DNA of 64,000 bases from Lingula anatina (Eukaryota; Brachiopoda; Lingulata; Lingulida; Lingulidae), in assembly GCF_001039355.2 (NCBI RefSeq), contig NW_019774825.1:37537-101536 (forward strand). Direction: 5' to 3'. Positions 39,201 through 49,558 of the stretch are shown piece by piece (position 1 is the stretch's first letter; every line of letters starts with the position of its first letter). Both the position numbers and the translations under genes were made by a program. Under the pieces are notes generated by a model. It was not told the origin of the DNA, made no database searches, and saw only the letters and a program-made list of their open reading frames with translations.

Positions 39201-42200
39201 GAAGGCCTGCGTCCAGGTTGGCCATAAGCTACAATACGGAAAGTTTTGACTTGTGTTTGATAATTTTCAAAAATGTGACATATTGAAAGCATTTGATTCA
39301 TAGGCATTCATTCTTTACGTGTAACCAATATATCCAATCTGTTTTACTTTCTTGTCCTCCAGGGAGATCCCTCTGAAGATCCTGTGCCACAACAACCTGT
39401 GTGGCCGTCTGATTGGTAAGCTGGGTCAGGTGATCAAGGGCATCATGGAGCAGACAGGGACAAAGGCCAGTGTGTCAAGGTGATGACCTGTGTGTGTTCG
39501 TTCATAGTAATTTGAACTGAAGCCATTTGATTTGGGGATAAATAGGGTATATTTAAAAAAAATGTTTGGTGACATTTGGTACATCGCTGCATTTGGGGTC
39601 ATCTGTAGACAGGTCTTCATGGGACGACATTCTTGGTGATTGCTTGTGAATTAACAGATTTGACAGAAAAAAAAGTTGTAGTTAAACATTGTACAAATTA
39701 ATGTTTGACTGTGCAAAGTGATGTAATGTTGATCAGATACCATGAGCAAGTTAAAAATCACAAGTTCAACATTTCAAAGTGACTGAAAACATATCTGATG
39801 GTGATGGATTTGATGTTTAAATGTTCGATTTCAGTATCCATGAAATTGACCCAATGAACATGGACCGCGTGGTGACAGTGAGAGGCTCTCTGGACGCCAT
39901 GCCAGAGGCAGAGGCCAAGATTAGTGCAAAACTCCGAGCTTGCTATGAGCAAGATATGCAGAACATGGTGAGTTTTCTCCCATGATTTTCTTGGTTTTGA
40001 TTTTGGTGTGCGATGAAACTTTTGCTTATTCAAACTTTTTGCACAGATTATGAAATTGTATGGTGCAAGTTTTTTCTGTTCTCTATTTAAGAATGAAGAT
40101 TTCTGGAGAATATATGTTTGAATTTTGATTTATACTTAAAGAAAAGATAAAAGAAGTCAAAAGTGGTTTTTTAAGTTAAATTAGATCAGTAATGTAAATA
40201 AATACAAAGCCAACTCTGTCATCACTAAAAAAAAATTATTAGATGTACGTATTTTGGGGAGAAAAGAGAATTATAGGTATGATTGTTTGTAATATGTGGG
40301 AGAATGCCCCCAGATGGCCTGAAGAATATTCCTCCTACATCCCACTAGGTAAGAGAGTATGAACCCCAATTACTTACTTTGTAGCCTCAAAATGTACTTA
40401 TGATGCAGGGCATGAACCCGATGGCTCTTATGCAGCCTTATGGACCCTATGGGATGAGAAGCGCCCTCTATCCACAGGTAAGTCAGGCAACTGTAGCTCC
40501 TAGCATTTGCCCTGATTGGCTGCAGATGTTGGAGAGCCCCATCTATTGACAATACTGCCATCACCTGAAGATTTGATTGCGTAATTCTTCAGATGTTGAC
40601 AGGGATTGTCTCTTGCAAACTATGCCTCATGCGCAGACAATTGTTTGAGCTGTTTTTTTGTGTGTTAAATGTTCCCCCATATGTGTTATTTATTTCACAA
40701 AACTTGTTGCAGTGAATAAGTTCTTGAGCATCCCAAGATGATGAAAAGTGGCCATTATTGGTGTTGATTAATGACCAAAACCAAATAATGAGACTGGAAA
40801 GTAATACATTTTATCTTGACGGTTGTCTGTGCCATTTGTGCAATTAATTCTATTTGTTTGAACTGTTTTCTGACGGAGAAAAAAAAGCCCCATTATGCTC
40901 TTGATATATTTTTGGTTAATTTGTGCTTCACAATTTTTTCTGAACACTGAACCTGGGAAGAGAGTCTCTAGGGGAGTGTTGTGAAATATGAATAATTCTA
41001 TCATATACAGAGAGCATATCTTAATGGGGGCATTTTTTTCCACTATATTTCATATTTTAGTCTTTTTACTTTAACTGATCTCATGTGCTTTGTGCTTCAT
41101 GACTTCGAGAATTACACACAATTTCATCTTATTTCACTTCTCAAATATGACCTCTGTAATAACCCACAACCAAGTCGGGACTTCAATGAACTCTTCCTCA
41201 TCAGTCAGAGAGTCCATTCTTGTCTTGACGGGAGTGTAAAACAGTGACACATTCCCCATCATTTGTAGGTGTGTATGCAAGGAGAGGCAGTACAATACCA
41301 AGTAAGTCCTAGAAACAATTTGGCAATGAGCATGGGCAATTTTTTTTTTTTTANNNNNNNNNNNNNNNNNNNNNNNNNNNNNNNNNNNNNNNNNNNNNNN
41401 NNNNNNNNNNNNNNNNNNNNNNNNNNNNNNNNNNNNNNNNNNNNNNNNNNNNNNNNNNNNNNNNNNNNNNNNNNNNNNNNNNNNNNNNNNNNNNNNNNNN
41501 NNNNNNNNNNNNNNNNNNNNNNNNNNNNNNNNNNNNNNNNNNNNNNNNNNNNCATTTGATTTGGGGATAAATAGGGTATATTTAAAAAAAATGTTTGGTG
41601 ACATTTGGTACATCGCTGCATTTGGGGTCATCTGTAGACAGGTCTTCATGGGACGACATTCTTGGTGATTGCTTGTGAATTAACAGATTTGACAGAAAAA
41701 AAAGTTGTAGTTAAACATTGTACAAATTAATGTTTGACTGTGCAAAGTGATGTAATGTTGATCAGATACCATGAGCAAGTTAAAAATCACAAGTTCAACA
41801 TTTCAAAGTGACTGAAAACATATCTGATGGTGATGGATTTGATGTTTAAATGTTCGATTTCAGTATCCATGAAATTGACCCAATGAACATGGACCGCGTG
41901 GTGACAGTGAGAGGCTCTCTGGACGCCATGCCAGAGGCAGAGGCCAAGATTAGTGCAAAACTCCGAGCTTGCTATGAGCAAGATATGCAGAACATGGTGA
42001 GTTTTCTCCCATGATTTTCTTGGTTTTGATTTTGGTGTGCGATGAAACTTTTGCTTATTCAAACTTTTTGCACAGATTATGAAATTGTATGGTGCAAGTT
42101 TTTTCTGTTCTCTATTTAAGAATGAAGATTTCTGGAGAATATATGTTTGAATTTTGATTTATACTTAAAGAAAAGATAAAAGAAGTCAAAAGTGGTTTTT

Positions 42201-45200
42201 TAAGTTAAATTAGATCAGTAATGTAAATAAATACAAAGCCAACTCTGTCATCACTAAAAAAAAATTATTAGATGTACGTATTTTGGGGAGAAAAGAGAAT
42301 TATAGGTATGATTGTTTGTAATATGTGGGAGAATGCCCCCAGATGGCCTGAAGAATATTCCTCCTACATCCCACTAGGTAAGAGAGTATGAACCCCAATT
42401 ACTTACTTTGTAGCCTCAAAATGTACTTATGATGCAGGGCATGAACCCGATGGCTCTTATGCAGCCTTATGGACCCTATGGGATGAGAAGCGCCCTCTAT
42501 CCACAGGTAAGTCCGGCAACTGTAGCTCCTAGCATTTGCCCTGATTGGCTGCAGATGTTGGAGAGCCCCATCTATTGACAATACTGCCATCACCTGAAGA
42601 TTTGATTGTGTAATTCTTCAGATGTTGACAGGGATTGTCTCTTGCAAACTATGCCTCATGCGCAGACAATTGTTTGAGCTGTTTTTTTGTGTGTTAAATG
42701 TTCCCCCATATGTGTTATTTATTTCACAAAACTTGTTGCAGTGAATAAGTTCTTGAGCATCCCAAGATGATGAAAAGTGGCCATTATTGGTGTTGATTAA
42801 TGACCAAAACCAAATAATGAGACTGGAAAGTAATACATTTTATCTTGACGGTTGTCTGTGCCATTTGTGCAATTAATTCTATTTGTTTGAACTGTTTTCT
42901 GACGGAGAAAAAAAAGCCCCATTATGCTCTTGATATATTTTTGGTTAATTTGTGCTTCACAATTTTTTCTGAACACTGAACCTGGGAAGAGAGTCTCTAG
43001 GGGAGTGTTGTGAAATATGAATAATTCTATCATATACAGAGAGCATATCTTAATGGGGGCATTTTTTTCCACTATATTTCATATTTTAGTCTTTTTACTT
43101 TAACTGATCTCATGTGCTTTGTGCTTCATGACTTCGAGAATTACACACAATTTCATCTTATTTCACTTCTCAAATATGACCTCTGTAATAACCCACAACC
43201 AAGTCGGGACTTCAATGAACTCTTCCTCATCAGTCAGAGAGTCCATTCTTGTCTTGACGGGAGTGTAAAACAGTGACACATTCCCCATCATTTGTAGGTG
43301 TGTATGCAAGGAGAGGCAGTACAATACCAAGTAAGTCCTAGAAACAATTTGGCAATGAGCATGGGCAATTTTTTTTTTTTTTATTGGAAATGTCATATGT
43401 TTATTCATGTCTATATATTTGTGTATATTTTTGGTGTAAAGCACTTATTGGTGGTATTTACCATCCTTTTTGGATGGGTTTACACACTTCTATGTTTTTT
43501 TTGGTACAGGAAATATTATTTAAAATGTGATGGGTTGGGTGTGTTTGAAGCTGTAACTGACAGTAGAATTTACATGTATGTGCATCTAGCAATTAGCATG
43601 GTGTTCTAGATGATGATCTCTGTTGTAACAATGTTTCTTTTTTAATTAATTAATTGCCTTATTCCCTCCCCTTACTGTGAAAGTTTTTGGTTTTTCAAAA
43701 ACCGACAATAAATGAAGTTTGATGTTGATTAAAATTGATTTATTGATTAATTTTTTTTTAAATATATATTTTGAAATTTGACAAAATTCAAATGAAAAGA
43801 TTTTTAGTGCATTAAAACCAGAATTCCACACCCTTTTGCTTGCATGCAATACATGTAAATGTTCTGACTGGTTTTGCTCATGCTCCATTGTTTTTAATTG
43901 TACTTGGTATTTTACCGGGTCTCCCTTTGTTGATTGCATAACTATGGCTTTTATTTTCTTGTATTGGAGACATTTTTTTAGAAGTTGAACAAAACTTGGC
44001 TTTATTGGATTGTTTGGGGGAAGGGGTTACTCACTTGTAAAGAGAATGTTTCACAAATTTGCAATAAATAGTTGTTAAAGACTGGTTTAATATGCACAGC
44101 CCAACCTTCAACCAGAGAGCAGGCAAATATCAAGCTTGTTTTTAGTTGAGTTTTTGTCACTTTTGAAAGGTTCACTACAATAGATGCCACCCACCTCCTC
44201 TGTTTCTTTTTTGTCCTTTTGAAGAGATGATTGAGCACACTTTTCCTTTCCACTACAAAACCAATTTCATAACTCTAATAGCAGCTAATTCAACAGTTTT
44301 GACTGGTGTGGTATGTTCATTACATGATTGTTGTTTAGCCTTTTCTTTTCACTATTATTTGCAGCCTTTTAATTAACATAACCAAGGTCGTATTGTACTG
44401 GATGAAAGTCACATCACTGTCTCTTGTTTTGAACTTTGTTTTCTTTGGCTTTTTTGAGTCGCATTGCATAATATATGTAGGCATGGCATCTGGGGAGGTT
44501 GGGGGGAGGGGGTCAGTCAATTTTGGATATAAATCTATAACTTTTTTTTATTAATTTTAGTACCAACAATTCTTGGAAATTCCCCATTGTCATGCTTGCA
44601 TGCTTAAAATCTGTGTGAAGAGACATGCTGTGTTGAGTCTTGCGTGTCTACCTCTGTAGCCTAGCACCTTATTTCATCCACAAATTTGGTCGCTTTTGAC
44701 CCCAGTACCCTTTCCAGGGCCCTGGTGGCATGTACGGTCATGGCGGCAGTGGTGGCGCGGGCGGCTACCGTGGCGGGATGCAGTCCACCCAGGCGGAGAC
44801 TACCTACCTCTACATACCCAGCACTGCAGTGGGGGCCATCATTGGCACGGGAGGGCAGCATATTAACTATGTGAAGAACGTGTCTGGAGCTGGTATTAAG
44901 GTACTGATAAGTTGTGGATGGGTAGGGGGCAAAGAGGGGAGTGGTGGGTGATTTGTGTGTGTGTGTGGGCGTTGTGAGAGAGGGAGGGAGGGGGAGAGCA
45001 TGCCTCCAGCTGGTATTTTACTACATAATTTCCCAGGAATTGATTTAGTATTAAAATGTTATTTGCTATTTGTACATGTTGGAAATATTATTACGTGACA
45101 CTCATGTAGAGGGTGTCAATGTTGACAGGCATTAAAGTAGTTGGGTATGTGTGTGTGTATGGAATGGGAAACTATGCAGCATTGTATTTGTAAGATGGTG

Positions 45201-46570
45201 CAGGGTTTGGTACCATACTCCAGCATATGGCATTGTTTTGAAGTTGGGGTCTATTTCAAACAAGTACCCTTTATATGATCCAGGTTGCCGATAAGGATGA
45301 GGACCCCAATGCTCCAGAGAGGCGAGTCACCATCACAGGGAACTATGATGCACAGTACAAGGTATGCTCCCTTGCATTTAGTACCAGTTGGGATATTGCT
45401 TGGTGGCAGATCGCCTTTTTTTCAGGTTTAAATTAGTCCTGATGTGAACATGACTGAAAATGCTTGTGTTATTAGCATAAAGGTTAAATTTTAAGTCTTC
45501 CTTAAGAATTTAATTAAGCCCTACTAAATTTTAATCTTTCGGCCAAATGCCTTCCTCGTAGCTTTGATTGAAACATTTATTAAAATCGGGTTTTTCATTA
45601 TAGATATATTAAAATCGGCATTCCCCATTATATTTCAGGCCCAATTATTGCTCTTCCAAAAGATAAAGGCTGAGGGCTTCTTTGGCAATGATGACCCTAC
45701 CCTGAAAGTAGAGATCATGGTGCCCCGCAGTATTGTGGGACGTATTATAGGCAAAGGAGGAAAGAATGTACGTATATAAATGGTGTGGAATGTTTTTACA
45801 GCCTGCTTCCATGAATAGATGCTCTGGATTGCGTATGCTGTAAAATTTTTAAGAAGCAGATGCCTTTTTTCACCTGTGATTGGTTGTCTTGTATTATTTA
45901 TATTAGTATTATTCATTTATTTATTTGTACTGTAGATCCCACCTGTCTGTAAAATAAAATATATTTGAAGACTATTGACTATTTGGAAAATGTTCAATAT
46001 TGACTAATGGATATAAATTAAAATTTATCAGTGTAAAAACTTGAGGGTGGGGGGAGTAACTTCTACAATTGACATGATGTTGATTTTTTTATGCCCATTT
46101 GCAGGTGCGTGAGCTTACGCGTATCAGTCGTGCCATTATCAAAATTGCAGAAGAGCAAACAACTCAGGGAGACGAAGTGGCTGTGCAACTAGTGGCCCCG
46201 TTTGAGAACAGTCAGGTACGTGAACACTAGCATGCATGGAGCCTTGACTAAAACTTAATATCACACCTTTTCATATAAAATGACAAAAGTGAACTGCTCA
46301 TCTTGGATTGTATTGAATTTCAGAAATATTTTTAAGTCTATGCATTTTGTTGGCAAACATGTACGTATTACATAATCAAAACAGTACAAGTGGCTTTATT
46401 TTTTTACTGAGCCTTGCATATTTTTAAAAATCTTTTTACAGCTTGCCCAGCGTAACATTCGTTCTGTTGTGCAAAGTCAAATGATGCCAGGGATGGGAGA
46501 AGGCCCCCGTGGTGGGGGCCCTGGGCGTGGCATGGGGCGCGGGCGTGGTGGACCACAGAATGGCCAATAA
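20670..46570 (+). CDS. IGF2BP: IGF2BP / IMP / Vg1RBP-type RNA-binding protein (2 RRM, 4 KH)
   Basis: Cytoplasmic mRNA-binding protein family that controls localisation, stability and translation. Exons: 20670-20856, 24649-24703, 30490-30593, 31081-31144, 31488-31536, 31775-31869, 32510-32596 or 32922-33008 (alternatives), 36552-36692, 37001-37117, 37474-37606, 38048-38116, 43298-43330, 44718-44900, 45284-45361, 45639-45767, 46105-46215, 46442-46570. With one KH1 exon they join in phase into about 587 residues; vertebrate paralogues have about 580. Order: RRM1 (2-80, KLYVGNL and YAFVDCP), RRM2 (83-155), Arg/Gly linker, KH1 (185-260, GRGG loop), KH2 (261-344, GKLG), Gly/Tyr-rich linker, KH3 (about 403-480, GTGG), KH4 (about 487-560, GKGG), RGG tail. 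KH1-KH4 all keep GxxG. The start is ATG 20670 or the adjacent 20673; MHKLYVGNL fits the vertebrate MNKLYIGNL. Duplicated exon copies from the assembly are listed separately. Confidence 0.93.
20857..24648 (+). other. IGF2BP intron 1
   Basis: The intron is 3.8 kb. Its first 270 bases stay CpG-rich and open in the reading frame of exon 1 (to a stop near 21123), as expected near a promoter. I found no exon with acceptor, frame and donor here, and no recognisable mobile element. It contains short homopolymers, for example a G-run near 22161. Confidence 0.5.
28795..28800 (+). promoter_or_regulatory. TATA-like box upstream of the alternative IGF2BP exon
   Basis: TATAAA occurs in the context CTGTATAAATG, about 160 bases before the ATG at 28954. 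If it is used, transcription would start near 28825-28830. The alternative is that the exon is entered by splicing, since a strong acceptor lies at 28872. Confidence 0.35.
28873..29069 (+). CDS. IGF2BP: Alternative N-terminal exon of IGF2BP (isoform without RRM1)
   Basis: An ATG at 28954 in a good context (A at -3, G at +4) opens 38 codons plus two bases and ends at a consensus donor GTAAGT (29070). The peptide starts [15 protein letters not shown] and is rich in Glu, Asp, Asn, Gln and Ser. The two leftover bases join exon 30490-30593 in exactly the phase used by canonical exon 2, so the product would run from this leader straight into RRM2. A pyrimidine tract and acceptor (CTGTTGTAG, ending 28872) could make it a second exon. 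In-frame inclusion between canonical exons 2 and 3 would hit a stop (TAA) before the ATG, so it only works as an alternative start. Confidence 0.65.
32510..32596 (+). CDS. IGF2BP: IGF2BP KH1 exon, version A
   Basis: This 87-base exon has an acceptor at 32509 and donor GTAAAA at 32597. It encodes [19 protein letters not shown] and ten further residues ending SRAR, which form the first half of KH1 including the GRGG RNA-gripping loop. Its phase fits between 31869 and 36552. Version B, 325 bases downstream, encodes the same 29 positions. A near-identical haplotype copy is at 35064-35150. Confidence 0.85.
32922..33008 (+). CDS. IGF2BP: IGF2BP KH1 exon, version B
   Basis: This exon is also 87 bases, with acceptor TTGTAG and donor GTAAGG and the same phases as version A. 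It encodes [19 protein letters not shown] followed by ten residues ending TRAR. It aligns with version A without gaps at 21 of 29 residues. The differences are Met/Thr, Val/Ile, Glu/Gln, Val/Ile, Arg/Lys, Gln/Lys, Gln/Asp and Ser/Thr. Many third positions differ, so the duplication is old, yet the frame is intact. A haplotype copy is at 35476-35562 with a silent change in the Thr codon. Confidence 0.85.
33191..33254. repeat. (GT)32 tract downstream of KH1 version B
   Basis: Thirty-two uninterrupted GT units start 182 bases after the donor at 33009. The allelic copy at 35747-35758 has six units. Confidence 0.9.
33516..33796 (+). repeat. Two-unit repeat inserted at the haplotype junction
   Basis: Units 33516-33634 and 33675-33796 are near-identical (both start CAGGTCAAGTTCGAAAATC and end CCGATGGGCCTGT) and are spaced about 159 bases apart. 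The stretch 33355-33796 has no counterpart after the second copy of the segment. It may therefore be a haplotype-specific insertion of a dispersed repeat, or a contig end. Confidence 0.6.
33798..35864 (+). repeat. Second copy of the IGF2BP RRM2-KH1 segment, with duplicate exons
   Basis: Duplicate exons lie at 34032-34080, 34319-34413, 35064-35150 (KH1 version A) and 35476-35562 (KH1 version B). Splicing all copies together would give a protein with a repeated RRM2 end and four KH1 halves. That is not expected, so these should be treated as alleles of the first copy. Confidence 0.85.
35865..38220 (+). repeat. First copy of the IGF2BP KH1-KH2 segment duplication
   Basis: It matches 38223-40580 and contains exons 36552-36692, 37001-37117, 37474-37606 and 38048-38116. 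It is joined to the second copy by a single N at 38221. Confidence 0.85.
36552..37606 (+). other. IGF2BP: IGF2BP exons for KH1 second half and KH2
   Basis: Exon 36552-36692 completes KH1 (VDVHRKE, as in the vertebrate IDVHRKE). Exons 37001-37117 and 37474-37606 make KH2: [19 protein letters not shown] parallels the vertebrate EVPLKILAHNNFVGRLIGK. The KH2 loop is G-K-L-G; human IGF2BP1 has G-K-E-G. Confidence 0.9.
38223..40580 (+). repeat. Second copy of the KH1-KH2 segment, with duplicate exons
   Basis: Duplicate exons are 38914-39054, 39363-39479, 39835-39967 and 40409-40477. One coding difference is visible: Glu (GAG) at the KH2 exon of the first copy against Asp (GAC) here. Interpreted as the other allele. 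Confidence 0.85.
39524..41353 (+). repeat. Sequence repeated again after the 199-base gap
   Basis: It matches 41553-43382 very closely. The second copy repeats exons 39835-39967 as 41864-41996, 40409-40477 as 42438-42506 and the 33-base exon 41269-41301 as 43298-43330. Both share the GATGTTTAAATG variant, so they probably represent overlapping contigs of the same haplotype. Confidence 0.85.
41354..41552. other. Assembly gap (199 N)
   Basis: This is a run of N between overlapping contig ends; it probably has negative real length, because the flanks are copies of each other. Confidence 0.98.
43298..43330 (+). CDS. IGF2BP: 33-base microexon in the KH2-KH3 linker of IGF2BP
   Basis: The exon lies between TTTGTAG and GTAAGT, phase 0 on both sides, and encodes [11 protein letters not shown]. 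Its neighbours 38048-38116 (69 bases) and 44718-44900 are also phase 0 at the shared borders. Either short exon could therefore be skipped without shifting the frame. It is present with the same splice sites in the haplotype copy 41269-41301. Confidence 0.65.
44718..45767 (+). other. IGF2BP: IGF2BP exons for KH3 and the start of KH4
   Basis: Exon 44718-44900 starts with a Gly/Tyr-rich stretch ([17 protein letters not shown]) and then KH3 with [17 protein letters not shown]. Vertebrate paralogues have IPAQAVGAIIGKKGQHI, so one loop lysine is replaced by Thr here. Exon 45284-45361 continues KH3 ([12 protein letters not shown]). Exon 45639-45767 ends KH3 (EGFFG) and opens KH4 up to the GKGG loop. 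Confidence 0.9.
46442..46570 (+). CDS. IGF2BP: IGF2BP last coding exon with RGG-rich C-terminal tail
   Basis: The exon follows the acceptor TTTTTACAG and ends at TAA 46568-46570. After the last KH4 helix ([11 protein letters not shown]) it encodes a tail starting at [12 protein letters not shown] with Arg-Gly-Gly type repeats. Vertebrate IGF2BP1-3 end in Gln/Lys-rich tails instead, as far as I recall. RGG tails bind RNA and are methylated in other proteins; that role here is inference. Confidence 0.9.
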   Translation, partial: LAQRNIRSVVQSQMMPGMGEGPRGGGPGRGMGRGRGGPQNGQ

Positions 46571-46788
46571 GAAGTCACCAGAAAAGTAGTGCGACCACAA
46601 ACTGCTACTATGTTGAATACCTCTGAACAACAGGTCATGTTGAAAAAAAAAACCAAAGAACGGGATTTTAACTTTTTTTTTTCCTTCTTATTAAACTCCT
46701 GTTCTGTAGTAGTGGTTTAGTCATTCACTTATTTGAAAAAGAAAAAAGAAAAAGCAGATGATTGAAGTAAAAATGTAAAACGTATGTT

Positions 46789-46796
46789 TGTACATA
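46789..46796 (+). promoter_or_regulatory. Pumilio-type site TGTACATA in the IGF2BP 3' UTR
   Basis: It is an exact match to the PUF consensus UGUANAUA, 220 bases after the stop. A second exact match lies at 47805-47812. Confidence 0.4.
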
Positions 46797-47804
46797 TACG
46801 TCTTAATATTGGTATTTTTCTGGTTGGAATATTTTTTTTCTTTCACCTATTTTTGTCTTTGTTTATTTCTTTGACTCCCAAGTTTGCTCACGGTGTTTAT
46901 AAAAGGAGTGATTTTACATCTTTTGAGACACCATGTGATCAAAGGCATCAAAATCTGGTTGCATTGACGAGTGTTGGCGTGCGAGTAACGAAGTAGAGAA
47001 ATTTTTGCGACTATTGCAATGTGAGAGGTTTGAAGGAAAAGGAGGCTCCTTGAGAAGGAAAAAGGCCAATAATATACAAGTTTATATCACTTCTCAAGGA
47101 TGCCTCGGTTGAATTTTTTTGTAGTACATTTATACTATGAAGAAGATAAAAAAAGCGTAAAAAAAGATTAATTTTAGACCATTGTTGATGTTTGAAGTAT
47201 ATCATGGTCTTTTTGTAAGAGACGTATAAAGGTTTATTTTTGATACTTGTTGATGATGATCTTTTTTGTTAAACTTTTTACAAGGTGCATAAAGCAGCGG
47301 CATTGTTGTTGTTGTTTATTATATTATATTGATAAGATAAATGGAAACCAGCTACGTCTACACCTGAGAAAAGGTCTTATATAAAAGGAGTTCAGTCTTT
47401 ATGTACTCCAGCTATCTTGATCACTATTCTGTATACCACCAGCAACAGTAACAACATGGAAACCAACTCGATCTGGATGAAAAGACACTTCAAAAATGAC
47501 CGCTAGATAATGTACGCTTGACCTCTCTCGACCATGGAGAATTTTTTTTTTTTTTTTTTTTTAGTTCTGTCTCTTGTCTTGGAAACTGTATGAAGAATCG
47601 GATGATAACTAAAACTAAAAAGGGGGAATTAAGTAAAGACCAAGACCTCTAGATCAGTTGACTCGGCATACTGCAGCCGAGCCAAGGCCTTGGTCATGTG
47701 ACTGTTTTTACAAAACATCAGCGTCACAGGATATGGATGATAATTAAAACCAAGGGACGAACTGAGCTACCTTATTACGATTCCCAGTCATTTGGCAAAT
47801 GATA

Positions 47805-47812
47805 TGTACATA
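47805..47812 (+). promoter_or_regulatory. Second Pumilio-type site TGTACATA
   Basis: This exact UGUANAUA match lies about 1 kb downstream of the first, in the same 3' UTR. Confidence 0.4.
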
Positions 47813-49550
47813 TATGAAAAAAATGTACAAAATGCTGTTTGTGGGTTGCCTTCAGAGGTCCAAAACCTTGGGAAAAGTGAAAAATGGGAAGTTATGTGTA
47901 AAGCTCTTATCCCTAAGGTCGGTGCAAGATGTTAATTAAGTGCTGTGCCTATAACTTTCTGCATTGATTAAAAAAAAAAAAAAAAAAAAGCTTGGGGTTT
48001 GTGACTGGAAGCTACCCCACCCTTCCCCCCCTTTTTGATGAGGCCTAAAGCTGACATTTAGGGGCACAGGGTGGGAATGCTAGCTCAGTTCTTCCAGCTT
48101 GGAATTGGTACCATAATCTTATTTGAAGGAGGACTATTTTGATGCCTTTTTGCACTATTATACTGCCACCAGGAGTAAAATGTTATTGATGAGTGTGTAC
48201 TTTCGAAGCTGCACAGACTGAACCCTGGTAAGAGTGTGCATGTATTCTTTATTCATTTGTTAAGTAAAAAGAGGAGAGATATAAGTGGTTTAACTGAAGC
48301 TTTGTTTGGGTTGAGTCTGTGCGGTATTTCAATTTGGGGAAACTGGGCAGTACCAACCAATTACAGGATGTTTTTAATTATTGACACGTGCGCCCTAATA
48401 AGGGGTTTCTGAAGAGTGTTTCCCAAATAAGTTCAGGTAAACTGATGACTGAATCGGTATCCAGTATGTTTTTGCTACAGGTAGAGACTTGGGACAAAGG
48501 TTAAAAAGAATTGGTTGTTGCTGCTCTTTTTCTTCTCAAAATTCAGGCACCCTGAGAGTCACGTCATAAACTGGGAGAATATGGCGCGATCTTGCTCTCA
48601 AACCACCACTCACTATTTCAAACAGCTAGAGCAAACTAGACGATGATACACAGCAAGATGATAATGATGATATAATACCACACTTTACTATGTGATGCGA
48701 TTTCTATTACTTCTTTACTGTAGCTTATTTTCAAGTTGATTGGTAAATTTTCTCCTGTTTTTTCTAATCCCTTAATATTACATTATTGGGCATTAATCCC
48801 CCTTGTGTATCTATTTAGCATTGGATGCCTAGCAGGTTTGGTGTGTTCTTATGGCGGAAGACAGGCCTACTGTGCTCTGATTTGTGTAGTTATTTGCTGA
48901 TTTACACAAGTACGGTGGCCCAGAAGGACTGAAAGCTTCGCCCTCAGAAAACACCAGACTTGCTATTTTTTCACTGTGAGTTGGCCTTAGTTTTCATGAG
49001 ACAGAATTTGGGTCGAGTTTTTATTTTTTTTTCGTTTTGCAATACATCTTCACTCAGGAGTCTTAAAAAAAATAGAACTTGTTCTAAGGGTGGCAAGTAG
49101 GTTGAAACACCCTGGGAATGGGTGCCATTCTCGTGAATTGTATTATTTATTTTGGGAGAATTATTTCATGAGATTTGCACCAATTCAGGGCTCCTCTTGT
49201 CACATGGTCTGTTGCTAATGTTAATCAAGTTGCGTAGGTTGATTGAAGGGAGTGCTCTGTATGATGTAATGTAGTGACAGAAGACGCGGGCTATTGTTAA
49301 TATCATTATTATTATTATGCAGTCCACCAGGGTCTATTTATTTCTATTACTGAAATTACAGCTTGTGGGAGGCTGGTGCACAATGTATGGCAACACAAAG
49401 CTGCTGGTTATTTTTAAGTTTTTTTAAGATATTTTTTTAATTAATTTTAATGGAATCAGAGGGATTTATTTTTTTTCCTTTTTGTTTATTGTTTATTTTT
49501 TAAAAGGGAAAATGCTTTCATGTTGTTCAAGCTGAAAGTAAGTGCATGGT

Positions 49551-49558
49551 CTACCTCA
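49551..49558 (+). promoter_or_regulatory. let-7 8-mer target site CTACCTCA in the IGF2BP 3' UTR
   Basis: It is a perfect complement of let-7 bases 2-8 followed by A opposite base 1. let-7 control of IGF2BP/Imp is established in vertebrates and Drosophila. A further CTACCTC (no A1) lies inside the KH3 coding exon at 44814-44820. Confidence 0.5.

Noticed and set aside
41134-41649. 171-residue minus-strand frame
   Set aside because: Most of it is unknown bases from the 199-N gap.
33798-43382. Extra KH1 and KH2 domains or four KH1 exon versions in IGF2BP
   Set aside because: The extra exons are near-identical to the first set, including introns, and start at N joins. Only the A/B pair shows old divergence.
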